Shown here one piece after another: positions 46,182 to 55,348 of a DNA stretch of 64,000 nt. The DNA comes from Bacteroidota bacterium. Lineage in GTDB: Bacteria > Bacteroidota > Bacteroidia > JABDFU01. Each line of letters opens with the position of its first letter. Position 1 is the first letter of the stretch. A program made the position numbers and the translations under genes. The stretch lies in the NCBI GenBank assembly GCA_016183775.1, contig JACPDY010000079.1:45915-109914 (forward strand), given 5' to 3'. The notes under the pieces are model-generated. The model searched no databases. It worked only from the letters and a program-made list of their open reading frames with translations, and was not told the origin of the DNA.

Positions 46182-47588
46182 ATGAAATCAACCCCGGATG
46201 AATTGTTCCTGCTTATAAAATCACTAACAGCTCAGGAAAAGCTTTATTTTAAAGCATTCAGCGTAAATAAAAGGGAGCGCAGTAAGTCATCCGGTTATCT
46301 TCAACTATTTAATGTAATGAATAGAATGAAGGTGTTCGATAAAAAAAAGCTGCGATCGAATCTTGAAAAAATTGGTTTTAAAAACACTATTAAGGAATCA
46401 AAAAGGCGTGCTACTGAGGCAATATTAAAGAGTTTGACGGACTACAATCCGAAGTTGAACAAAGATATTGAACTGCAGCAGTTAATTCATCGCATCCATG
46501 TTTTGGTAGAAAAGAAATTATTGGATATGGCATTTAAATTGTTGGTAAAGGCAAAAAAAATCGCGTTGGATAATGAGCGCTATTCGCAGTTATTAATTCT
46601 TTCCGGTCTGGAAGAAAGTATATTGAGGGAGAAATCAGATGTGAGCGCATTCGAAAATTACAATAAATCGGAGGCTGAAAAAAAAGTCAAGTACTCCGAA
46701 TGCCTAAAAAATGTTTCCGAGTATAAAAATTTATCTCTTTTACTTTCTCCTATTATACTTCAGCAATCGAAAAGCAATGCCGAAGATCATACTAAAACAA
46801 TCAGGCAAATTCTTCGGCATACTTTGTTACAAAATCCGGCGAGTGCAATCACTCTCCAATCATTGGAGCTCTATTATTACATAAAATTCCGCTGTTCCTT
46901 TTTGCTGAATAAAATCGGTGACGATGATTATAACGATCAAATGAATTGGCTAGCTTGCATTGAAAGAGATAAGTCGAAACTGGCAAATTATCGATCAAGT
47001 TATCTTATTACGATTAGTAACCTGATTGTTGCAATTCGTTTTACTGGCAAAGTTGAGAAACTCGACTTCATATTTAATAAAGCCCTTTTACTTATTCAAT
47101 CAATTCCGGAAATTGAAAAAACTTCACGTCTATTATCAACGGCAGTCAATGTCTTTGGAAATTATATGGATGCTCAATTAAATATTCCCGATCCAAAAGG
47201 AGTGCTGAATGTATGGGAAAAATTGAAAGACTTTGGTATATATAAAGTAACAAACCCTTCTAATCTAATAACATTACATGCAAATATGGTGCAGGCTTAT
47301 TTTTTGCTAAATCATTTTAAAGAGGCACTGCACTTTGTAAATAAAATCATAAATGAAAAAAATAATATTATGCAGGATGCTCAACGATTTGCAAGATTAA
47401 ATTTGCTTATGATCAATTATGAACTGAAAAAGCATGAACTGTTGCCATATATTGTAAAATCTGCAAAAAATTATTTGGTCAAAAATAATATTGCTATTAG
47501 TCAATTCGACAAATGTGTTTTAAATTATTTTGAACGAAAACTTCCTGAAATAAATAACAAGCAAGTAGAGAAGGCTGTATTTAATTGA
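46182..47588 (+). CDS. Helical-repeat cytoplasmic protein 'hel-3', tail deleted
   Basis: A 468-residue member of the hel family (N-terminus P-D-E-L-F-L-L-I-K-S-L-T-A-Q-E-K, then A-I-L-K-S-L-T-D-Y, L-L-V-K-A-K). No signal peptide or membrane segment is present. It lacks the W-I-D-S-K-I tail of hel-1 and hel-2. After codon 467 the frame meets TGA, but the next bases (47584-47628) read in another frame as I-E-I-L-K-R-K-S-L-Q-K-K, which matches the very end of the hel-4 tail. About 120 bases have therefore been deleted, probably between TTTA words. The last 178 bases before the deletion match hel-4 with two differences. It is divergent from the SBBP giant on its left and convergent with the one on its right. 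Confidence 0.82.
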   Translation: MKSTPDELFLLIKSLTAQEKLYFKAFSVNKRERSKSSGYLQLFNVMNRMKVFDKKKLRSNLEKIGFKNTIKESKRRATEAILKSLTDYNPKLNKDIELQQLIHRIHVLVEKKLLDMAFKLLVKAKKIALDNERYSQLLILSGLEESILREKSDVSAFENYNKSEAEKKVKYSECLKNVSEYKNLSLLLSPIILQQSKSNAEDHTKTIRQILRHTLLQNPASAITLQSLELYYYIKFRCSFLLNKIGDDDYNDQMNWLACIERDKSKLANYRSSYLITISNLIVAIRFTGKVEKLDFIFNKALLLIQSIPEIEKTSRLLSTAVNVFGNYMDAQLNIPDPKGVLNVWEKLKDFGIYKVTNPSNLITLHANMVQAYFLLNHFKEALHFVNKIINEKNNIMQDAQRFARLNLLMINYELKKHELLPYIVKSAKNYLVKNNIAISQFDKCVLNYFERKLPEINNKQVEKAVFN

Positions 47589-47647
47589 AATATTGAAGAG
47601 AAAATCTTTGCAAAAAAAATCTGGCTGATCAGTTTAAAAAATTTTTA

Positions 47648-50600
47648 TCAAGGAGCTGTGATATTCACATTTACAATGCAACCATTTTTGTCTGTAATGT
47701 TTATGGTATAATTGCCCGGGCAAAGCTGGTTTTTGTATCTATTGGTATAGCCATCGGGCCAAAAGTAAGTATAAGGGTTTGTACCTCCTGTAGCATTTAC
47801 CATTATCCATTCTTTGCAACCGCAGCTTATGCATGTGGCGCTGCCTTTGGTAAATTGTGCAAACAAGGGCGGTGGTGAAAATATATTTGCAGTAGAAGCA
47901 CTGGTACAACTTTTTGCATCAGTAACAGTTACAGTATAGATACCGGTAGTAAGTCCTGTGGCTGTTTGTGTGTTTTGACCATTACTCCAATTATAAATAT
48001 AAGGTATTGTGCCACTGGCAGGGTTGGCAAGTATACTGCCATTAGTGCCACCGCTACAACTTATATTGGTTGGAGTGATAATGACACTAACAGGGGGATT
48101 GATCGTAACTGTTGCTATAGAAGTAGATGTATTTCCACCGGCATCTTTTATCGTTACTGTATACGTTGTAGTTGATGCAGGACAAGGGTTAATATTTTGT
48201 GTCGTAGCGCCATTACTCCATAAGTAAATATATGGACTGGTTCCTCCATTACCAATTGATGTTACCGTTGCGCAGCTACCCGGACATATTGAACTGCCGG
48301 TGGCAGTCACTGTCGGAGCATTGCAATTGATTACTGTTACCGAACCTGTTTCGGTTGCGGTGCAACCTGAAGTAGTAACTTTATGGGTAAAGTTAAATAC
48401 ACCTGGGGTTAAAAATGTGTAAGAAAAATCAACCGTGGAAGCGAACACAAAAAGATTCTGTATAAACCAGTTATATGTTCCTGTTGTACCGGTATTGGTA
48501 AAATTAACTGTTGTGCCAACACAAATGGTATTGTTTGGTGATTGTGTAAATGTTGCAGAGGCAGGACTTGTTCCTGTAATATTAATTGTTTGAGAGGTAG
48601 TGCATCCGCCCGCCCCTGTAACAGTTACGGTATAATTTCCCGCAGTAACATTGCTTGTAATAGATGAACCGGTTTGGCCGTTACTCCAATTATATACAAA
48701 AGGTGGCGAGCCACCCCTAACAATAACCGATGCACTTCCACTTGTTGTACAACTTATGTTTGTACTTATGGGAGTTATAAGCATTGGCATAATTGTCGGT
48801 GTAAATGTGTTGGTGGCTATACATCCGTTAGCATCAGTTACGGTAACAGTATAAGTAACATTCAGACTCAGCCCTGTAGCAAATGGTGTTGTTTGTCCGC
48901 TGCTCCACACATAGGCATAGGGTGAAGTGCCATTTGTAGCAATTGCCGATACAGTTGCTTTGTCAGTAAGACATGACGGCAATGATGATCCCCATAGCAC
49001 CGCTAAAGCCCCGGGCTGAGTGATGGTTACTGTTGATGTTACTGTGCAGGAGCCTTGTGTAATGTTTACTGTATAAGTCCCCAAAGATAAATTGTTGAGT
49101 TCATTACTTATTGAAGTAGTAATCGTTGATACTCCAGTACTCCAGCTATAAGTATATGGGCCGCCTGAATTGCTGCTGGCTATTATGGTGGCTTTGCCAT
49201 CGTTTCCATTATCGCAGGACACACTAGTTGCTGAAATTGAATTTATGCTTAAGGTGTTTTGTGGTAAGATCGTTACAGTAGTAACAGAGGCACAACTACC
49301 ATCAGTTACTGTAACACTATACGTATTTGTTGATAAGCTGTTAATGGGTATTGTAGAAGCTGTTGTGGATCCACTTACTCCATTGCTCCAATTATACTTA
49401 TATGATCCCCCAGAACCATTGCTGATATTAATATTAGCACTACCATTGCCCACTCCGCTACAACTTGCGTTCGCTGTAACTGATGTTGAAGCGGACATTA
49501 CACAACCACAATTGTTTACTGTAATATAGGAGAGCTTTATGACACTGTCTGTTTTACAAGGTGTGGTAACGATAAGTTTAACGGGATAAGACCCCGGAGT
49601 TGAATAAGTAATGCTTGGTTTTGGGTCAATTGAACTTGAAGGGGTAGCACCCGTGAAAGTCCATTTATATTTATAGCTGGTAGTATCGCATGAGTTGGTT
49701 ATTGTTGGTGTAAAGGTAACAAGTGAATTGGCGCATACACTGTTACTCTCGGCAGTAAAATCCAAACCAAGTAGTTTACCTTCGCAAATTTCCGAACATA
49801 AAGAAGCTATGAAAGCATCGCTACCAGCTATATTATAGGTATAGGTCGTTTGAAAAGCACCTGCTGTTATTGGATAGCCACCATTACGTACCCAAGTTCC
49901 GTTAACATTCACATAATACCCCAATGCGCCGCCTGTGATGTAAAGTGAATTGCCATAAATAGCTATGCCACCACCTCCATCCAGATCATCCTCGCCTTTC
50001 CCACCCATATATGTTGCGCAAAGCTTTTTTCCGGTTGGGGTAAATTTTACAATTAGTTGATCTTCCGGTGATCCTATAGCAGGAACAAATCCTTCATTAA
50101 AAACCGGTTGGTAGGAACAGGCATCAACAAGATTAGGAGTGGCTACATCTTCTGGTTCCATGTACACATAAATATTATTGTTTGTATCTGTTACAACGCC
50201 ATAAGATTGTTCATTAGTTGACAACCCATAATAGGTGGCCCATAAACGTATGCCTGTAGGGTCAAACTTTGCTACAAATACATCGCCACAATCATTCCCG
50301 CCTCCGTAACTCAATTGAACTGCTCCAGCGGTAACAGGGAAACCGCCCTGTGTGCTTCCTGTAATAATTACATTGCCTATATTGTCAATGGCGATAGCCG
50401 AAGCGTAGGAATTCTCACGACCATTTCCTCCAATGATAGTGGCCCATAGCCGTGTTCCAAAAGGGTCGAATTTTACCACAAAGGCATCACTCTGGCCCGT
50501 TTGCGCCTGGTTGTAACCGCCCGGATTGATCAGTTTGGGGAAATTAGCAGATGAAGTTTCTCCGGTAATAACCACGTTACCTGAATTGTCAGTAGCGATG

Positions 50601-52168
50601 TCGCCACAGCAATACCAGCCATCGCTGGCGCTGCCCCCGTAATAAGTGGCCCATTGACGCGTTCCCAAAGAGTTAAACTTCACTACAAATGCATCGCCAA
50701 TGTACATGGGTGGAAAGCCTCCTCCCCCGAAAGTGGTTTGGAATGCTCCCGGAGTAATTGGAAGATCTGTTGATATAGTGACCCCTTTAATCAATACATT
50801 ATCTGAATTGTCGGTAGCGATAGCTGTGGAACTTGACCACCCGTCGTTTTCACTATCACTCCCTCCATAATAGGTAGCCCACAGACGTGTTCCAAAAGAG
50901 TTGAACTTTATCACAAAGGCATCAGATACACCGCCGAAGTTCGTTTGGAATGCTCCGGGAGTAATTGGCAGATCGTTTGAAAAAGTCATCCCGGAAATTA
51001 CCACGTTACTTAAATTATCGGCAGCTATATCCTCACCTCTATCTTTCAAACTGCCTCCATAAAATGTAGCCCACAGGAGGGTTGTCCCCAAGGGATTAAG
51101 TTTTGCTACGAATGCATCTTCAATACCAGCAAAAGTAGTTTGGAATGCTCCTGTTGTAAAAGGGAATGCAGGAGATACAATGGAGCCCGCAATTAATACA
51201 TTCCCTGTTTTGTCTGTGGCGACTGTAAAGCATTGCGCGGGAAAATATGTTGCCCAGGGGTCGATTACCAAAGGGAATGAAGAATTGTAATTTGCAAATG
51301 AAAAATTAATAATTGTTTCGTTTTTGGAAATAGTAGTTAAAACATATTTAGTTTTTACGTCAACTACTTTGCCATCAATTACCTGATAAACTTTTGGTAA
51401 GCTTTCGTAAAATTCATTTACACTTGTCTTAATTTCCAAACTACCTTCCCGTTTAAGGTGTATGCTTTCAGCTCCCTTCCAGATGAGTTTTATTTGATGG
51501 GGGTCGGCATGGGGTTGAACTATAATATCGTATTTTATTCCTTGTTCTTTGCCACCATAATATTTCACATCAATTCCATTATAAATATTTTTATAAGTTA
51601 CTTTGTTGAATTGTTTTACATTGGTTACTCCTTGTGGACAGTGGGCGTAATAATAATTGTTGTAGCCACCTACTTCGTCTTCACTTAACCGTTTTATATT
51701 TTCATTGCAGTTGGCAAAGTCCATATCAACACGATGTATCTTTATGCTTTCTCTTTGCAGCAATTCTACCTTCCTTTTATGTTCGTCTGCTTCGGTTATT
51801 GTTCCAGCCTGTATTAGTTCTTCCACTTGCTCATTAACTTTGTGCTGTACTGTGCCCATATTATTGTACACATAACTTATTCCTGTTTTCCGCAAGTACA
51901 TATCTGCTCCGCCACCATCGCCCTTGTATAATAGGTCGGGACAAAGATTGCCAGCCATATCTACTATTTGTCCCTTATTGGGGGTGAAACATAAACCATT
52001 TCCTCGGATAGATTGAATACTCTGTTGTTTTCCGTCCTGGGACATGAATTTGGCAGACAGACTTGGTTCAATATTTTGTTGGGCAAGGCTTTGACTCACA
52101 AATAGTCCGGGTAAACCCGTGAAAAATAGCACAATTATTTTTTGTGACGTGCTGTTTTTTTGTTTCAT
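47648..52168 (-). CDS. Giant secreted SBBP-propeller/PKD/SprB protein with CGCK C-terminal module, partner of hel-4
   Basis: A 1506-residue protein with a signal peptide (IIVLFFTGLPGLFVSQSLAQ). The DUF7948-type domain is at about 55-310 (C-F-T-P-N-K-G-Q, H-C-P-Q-G-V-T-N-V-K-Q). SBBP propeller units (L-W-A-T-Y-Y-G-G-S, I-A-T-D-N-S-G-N-V) reach about 800. A PKD-like domain lies at about 815-890. SprB repeats (G-G-T-S-P-Y-x-Y-x-W, V-T-V-T-D-x-x-G-C) run at about 890-1440. The end is C-I-S-C-G-C-K-E-W-I plus the common 61-residue module. It differs from the neighbour at 43039 mainly by carrying the SprB array. It is divergent from hel-4 across 182 bases. Confidence 0.87.
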   Translation of the reverse strand: MKQKNSTSQKIIVLFFTGLPGLFVSQSLAQQNIEPSLSAKFMSQDGKQQSIQSIRGNGLCFTPNKGQIVDMAGNLCPDLLYKGDGGGADMYLRKTGISYVYNNMGTVQHKVNEQVEELIQAGTITEADEHKRKVELLQRESIKIHRVDMDFANCNENIKRLSEDEVGGYNNYYYAHCPQGVTNVKQFNKVTYKNIYNGIDVKYYGGKEQGIKYDIIVQPHADPHQIKLIWKGAESIHLKREGSLEIKTSVNEFYESLPKVYQVIDGKVVDVKTKYVLTTISKNETIINFSFANYNSSFPLVIDPWATYFPAQCFTVATDKTGNVLIAGSIVSPAFPFTTGAFQTTFAGIEDAFVAKLNPLGTTLLWATFYGGSLKDRGEDIAADNLSNVVISGMTFSNDLPITPGAFQTNFGGVSDAFVIKFNSFGTRLWATYYGGSDSENDGWSSSTAIATDNSDNVLIKGVTISTDLPITPGAFQTTFGGGGFPPMYIGDAFVVKFNSLGTRQWATYYGGSASDGWYCCGDIATDNSGNVVITGETSSANFPKLINPGGYNQAQTGQSDAFVVKFDPFGTRLWATIIGGNGRENSYASAIAIDNIGNVIITGSTQGGFPVTAGAVQLSYGGGNDCGDVFVAKFDPTGIRLWATYYGLSTNEQSYGVVTDTNNNIYVYMEPEDVATPNLVDACSYQPVFNEGFVPAIGSPEDQLIVKFTPTGKKLCATYMGGKGEDDLDGGGGIAIYGNSLYITGGALGYYVNVNGTWVRNGGYPITAGAFQTTYTYNIAGSDAFIASLCSEICEGKLLGLDFTAESNSVCANSLVTFTPTITNSCDTTSYKYKWTFTGATPSSSIDPKPSITYSTPGSYPVKLIVTTPCKTDSVIKLSYITVNNCGCVMSASTSVTANASCSGVGNGSANINISNGSGGSYKYNWSNGVSGSTTASTIPINSLSTNTYSVTVTDGSCASVTTVTILPQNTLSINSISATSVSCDNGNDGKATIIASSNSGGPYTYSWSTGVSTITTSISNELNNLSLGTYTVNITQGSCTVTSTVTITQPGALAVLWGSSLPSCLTDKATVSAIATNGTSPYAYVWSSGQTTPFATGLSLNVTYTVTVTDANGCIATNTFTPTIMPMLITPISTNISCTTSGSASVIVRGGSPPFVYNWSNGQTGSSITSNVTAGNYTVTVTGAGGCTTSQTINITGTSPASATFTQSPNNTICVGTTVNFTNTGTTGTYNWFIQNLFVFASTVDFSYTFLTPGVFNFTHKVTTSGCTATETGSVTVINCNAPTVTATGSSICPGSCATVTSIGNGGTSPYIYLWSNGATTQNINPCPASTTTYTVTIKDAGGNTSTSIATVTINPPVSVIITPTNISCSGGTNGSILANPASGTIPYIYNWSNGQNTQTATGLTTGIYTVTVTDAKSCTSASTANIFSPPPLFAQFTKGSATCISCGCKEWIMVNATGGTNPYTYFWPDGYTNRYKNQLCPGNYTINITDKNGCIVNVNITAP

Positions 52169-52350
52169 AATTTATTTAGGTAAACTCTTAAAAGTTTCTT
52201 ACCACAAGTTTAGCCAATAGTACTGCCCGAATCAAACCATTTTTTTCAAAAAGGCGTGCTATCGAAAAAGATTTTTAATTACTCTTAATATATTATCCAG
52301 TAGTTTTCTTTTATGTTAATTACCTACATTAGCATGATAAAATATTGGAA
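52169..52350. promoter_or_regulatory. Divergent promoter region of the SBBP/hel-4 pair
   Basis: Homologous by eye to 46000-46181. The shared CCTACATTAG word lies 20-30 bases before each hel start. Confidence 0.5.
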
Positions 52351-53751
52351 ATGAAAGCAGCATCAAATGAATTGTTTCAGCTCATAAAATCACTCACAAC
52401 GCAGGAAAAGGTCTATTTTAAAGCATTTAGCGTGCATAAGGGAGTTCGCAGTCAGTCTGCAGGATATCTTCAGTTATTTAATGTGCTTGATAAAATGAAG
52501 GCATTTGATAAGTTGGTATTGCGATCGAATCTCAAGAAGGTTGGGTTTAATCAAAGGATTAAAGAATCAAAAAGGCGTCTTACCGAAGCCATTCTGAAAA
52601 GTTTGACGGATTACCATTCCGACATGAATAAGGATGTAATACTACAGGAAATGATCCATCGAATACATATATTATTTCAAAAAAAATTGTTCGATTCGGC
52701 TTTGAAACTTTTGGTAAAAGCAAAAAAAATAGCGACCGATTATGATTGTTACGAACAGTTACATATTTTATCCTCACTTGAGGAAAGTATTTTGAAAGGC
52801 AAGTCAGATATAAAAGCGCTTCAGAATTTTATAAAAATGGAGTCAAGAAAAAGAATCACATATCTTGAACTTCTTAAGAACATTGATGAGTATAAAAATT
52901 TAGAACTTATAATAGAACCCCTGTTTAGAGCTCATAATTACAAAAATAATATTGATAAAATAGGAAAGTTAACCCGGCATCCTTTGTTACAAAATTCTGG
53001 CAGCGCACTAACCAACACGTCATTGGACTTTTACTATTTTATTAAACTGCACTGTTCATGGCTTTTGAATAACATGAGTGAAAGGAATTATCAGGAACAA
53101 AACGACTGGATAAAGCTACTTGAAAAAAACAGGTCAAAACCACAATTTTCAAAAACAAATTATATTCGGGCAATTGGCCATATGATAATAATTATTCAAA
53201 ATATCCGTAAGATTAAAAATCTTGACTTATTTTTTAGAAAGGGATTGATTTGCTTTCACTCTCTTTTCCATAAGGAAAAAACTAATCGTTCTTTATCCAT
53301 TTTTGCCATGATGGTTAACAATTATATCTCTACTCAATTGCTTGTTCCTCATCCGGATAAGGTTCTTAACGCGTGGGATGAACTAAAGAGAGCCAATGCT
53401 TATAATGGGTTAAATCCTTATCTTCAAATTATTTTTCAAGCTAATTTGCTAATTGCTCATTTTTTGTTGAATCAATATAATAAGGCTTTAGATTTTGTGA
53501 ATAGCATTAATAATTCCAAAAATGATAATCGGGTTGATATTCAACACCAAGCCAAACTATGGCTACTTATGATCAATTATGAACTGAAAAAACATGAACT
53601 ATTGCCATATATTGTAAAATCTGCAAAAAATTATTTGGTCAAAAATAATATTGCTATTAGTCAATTCGACAAATGTGTTTTAAATTATTTTGAACGAAAA
53701 CTTCCTGAAATAAATAACAAGCAAGTAGAGAAGGCTGTATTTATTTGGTAA
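52351..53751 (+). CDS. Helical-repeat cytoplasmic protein 'hel-4', tail out of frame
   Basis: A 466-residue member from ATG at 52351; a TTG two codons upstream is less likely. The N-terminus is S-N-E-L-F-Q-L-I-K-S-L-T-T-Q-E-K, the same pattern as hel-2 and hel-3. The frame stops at TAA 53749-53751 (F-I-W-stop). In the next frame the family tail continues to 53908: K-W-K-T-E-L-L-Q-L-P-R-K, then F-I-S-W-L-D-S-K-I-D-N. A one- or two-base shift near 53744 has cut the tail from an otherwise intact protein. The stretch 53566-53743 is almost identical to hel-3. Confidence 0.82.
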   Translation: MKAASNELFQLIKSLTTQEKVYFKAFSVHKGVRSQSAGYLQLFNVLDKMKAFDKLVLRSNLKKVGFNQRIKESKRRLTEAILKSLTDYHSDMNKDVILQEMIHRIHILFQKKLFDSALKLLVKAKKIATDYDCYEQLHILSSLEESILKGKSDIKALQNFIKMESRKRITYLELLKNIDEYKNLELIIEPLFRAHNYKNNIDKIGKLTRHPLLQNSGSALTNTSLDFYYFIKLHCSWLLNNMSERNYQEQNDWIKLLEKNRSKPQFSKTNYIRAIGHMIIIIQNIRKIKNLDLFFRKGLICFHSLFHKEKTNRSLSIFAMMVNNYISTQLLVPHPDKVLNAWDELKRANAYNGLNPYLQIIFQANLLIAHFLLNQYNKALDFVNSINNSKNDNRVDIQHQAKLWLLMINYELKKHELLPYIVKSAKNYLVKNNIAISQFDKCVLNYFERKLPEINNKQVEKAVFIW

Positions 53752-53908
53752 ATGGAAAACAGAATTGCTACAATTGCCACGTAAATCAGTATTTTATCCA
53801 GAAACAGGAGATTCTCCATTTGATTTCATTTCCTGGCTGGATAGCAAAATTGACAATCTTCCTTTAATAGAAATACTAAGAAGGAAATTTTTGCAAAAAA
53901 GATCATAA
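53744..53908 (+). pseudogene. Frameshifted C-terminal tail of hel-4
   Basis: This reads K-W-K-T-E-L-L-Q-L-P-R-K ... S-W-L-D-S-K-I-D-N ... I-E-I-L-R-R-K-F-L-Q and stops at 53906-53908. It aligns with the tails of hel-1 and hel-2 (L-W-K-Q-E-L-L-L-L-P-R; W-I-D-S-K-I). A ribosomal frameshift is possible in principle, but no classic slippery site is seen. Confidence 0.75.
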
Positions 53909-53952
53909 CAGCCTGATTGCATGATTACCGTTAAGATCACGACCATCTATCA

Positions 53953-55011
53953 TTATTTATAGCCATCCCTGTTTTTCAGCAATTCCTTCAGGTTTGGCCA
54001 TAGACGACTTTTGTAAACCGAGTGGGCATTTTCTTTAATTTTTCCTTTGCGAAGTTTACGTTGTTCTTCAATGGGGAGCGCTGCAATTGCCATGCATTCT
54101 GGTGTACAGCATCCATTGTATTTTTGTTTACACTCTTCACATTGTATAAATAGTAAGTGACAATCAGCGTTCGCGCAGTTAGTGTGCGTGTCGCAGGCGG
54201 TGTCGCATTGATGACAGGTACTGATGATCTCATCGCTGATGCGTTCACCCAAACGTTCATCAAATACAAAATTCTTGCCTTTGAATTTTGATTTGAGTCC
54301 CTGGGCTTTAACCTGGCGGGCGTATTCGATGATGCCGCCATATAGTTGATTCACATCGTTAAATCCATTGTGTTTAAAGTAGGCGCTGGCTTTTTCGCAA
54401 CGAATTCCGCCGGTGCAATACAATAAAATTTTCTGATCTTTTTTGTCTTTCAGCAGGTCAACTGCCATAGGTAGTTCATCCCGGAAAGTATCAGCCTCCG
54501 GTGTAATGGCTCCTTCAAAATGTCCGATCTCGCTTTCGTAATGATTGCGCATGTCAACAACAACAGTTCCGGGCTCTTCCATAGCTTTATTAAATTCTTC
54601 CGCGGTAAGGTGTTTGCCAACATTTGTAACATCAAAAGTATCATCTGCCAGGCCGTCGGCAACGATCTTACTTCTTACTTTAACCGATAATTTGTAAAAC
54701 GATTTGCCATTGTCATCAACAGCGATTTTAAGCGGTACATCTTTAAAATATGAATTGGCGTATAGTTTTTCTTTGAAAAGGCTCCAGTTAACATCGGGTA
54801 CACTCATTTGAGCATTAATGCCTTCACGAGCTACATAAATACGCCCCATAATGTTAAGCTCCTTCCATAGTTTGTAAAGCTCATCGCGTAAATATTTCGG
54901 GTCATCAATGATCACATAGCGGTAAAATGACACGGTAGTGCGCTTAACCGGCTCTTCCTTTAAGCGCTGTTTTAAAATATTTTTATCAACACGATTGTGC
55001 AAAAGGGCCAT
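53953..55011 (-). CDS. trhO: tRNA uridine(34) hydroxylase (rhodanese-domain, YceA/TrhO family)
   Basis: A 352-residue enzyme that makes 5-hydroxyuridine at the tRNA wobble base. The N-terminal acylphosphatase-like part (G-R-I-Y-V-A-R-E-G-I-N-A-Q) is followed by a rhodanese domain at about 130-240 with catalytic Cys in L-L-Y-C-T-G-G-I-R-C-E-K-A. A cysteine-rich C-terminal region (C-H-Q-C-D-T-A-C-D-T-H-T-N-C and C-E-E-C) probably binds metal. The length is normal. It converges on hel-4. Its last 34 bases also occur at 42900-42933, on the far side of the hel/SBBP array. Confidence 0.95.
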   Translation of the reverse strand: MALLHNRVDKNILKQRLKEEPVKRTTVSFYRYVIIDDPKYLRDELYKLWKELNIMGRIYVAREGINAQMSVPDVNWSLFKEKLYANSYFKDVPLKIAVDDNGKSFYKLSVKVRSKIVADGLADDTFDVTNVGKHLTAEEFNKAMEEPGTVVVDMRNHYESEIGHFEGAITPEADTFRDELPMAVDLLKDKKDQKILLYCTGGIRCEKASAYFKHNGFNDVNQLYGGIIEYARQVKAQGLKSKFKGKNFVFDERLGERISDEIISTCHQCDTACDTHTNCANADCHLLFIQCEECKQKYNGCCTPECMAIAALPIEEQRKLRKGKIKENAHSVYKSRLWPNLKELLKNRDGYK

Positions 55012-55348
55012 TTGTCAGACGTTTGGAAATTTATACCCCAGCTAAAATAGTTTGTAAAAAACCTGCCTACCGGTCAGGCAGGCAAACTGACAAACGCAGC
55101 TGGTACTACTACGCTCATAAGCTACGTAGCACACATATAGCCGGCTCTAATTTCGTTTGCAACGCAAACTCAATAAGAACCGGATAATTACAAATTTAAG
55201 CAGATATTTTTTTACTTTTACGCCGCCTTGCTCTCAACTCAATTAAAATAAATTTTTGAATGATGGCTTAGCCGGCGTTATACCTTGCCGCGATTGGTTT
55301 TTGCGGGTTTGCTGAGGTGTTGCTGTGATATTAATCATAAAAGATGAT
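55012..55348. other. 337-base intergenic region with two repeat elements
   Basis: Between the divergent trhO and the dehydrogenase gene. It holds a hairpin at 55050-55088 (arms CCTGCCT/AGGCAGG inside AGTTTG/CAAACT) and copy 3 of the dispersed repeat at 55102-55183. The remaining AT-rich part near 55190-55300 should carry the promoters. Confidence 0.6.
55102..55183. repeat. Dispersed repeat, copy 3
   Basis: The core GTACTACTACGCTCATAAGC then TACGTAGCACACATATAGCCGG is the inverse of copy 1 at 32488-32552. It differs by an inserted small palindrome (GTTTGCAACGCAAAC) near 55155-55170. Confidence 0.75.

Noticed and set aside
53744..53760. Programmed ribosomal frameshift in hel-4
   Set aside because: No slippery heptamer with a following structure is seen, and hel-3 shows a plain deletion at the same spot, so mutation is simpler; not excluded.
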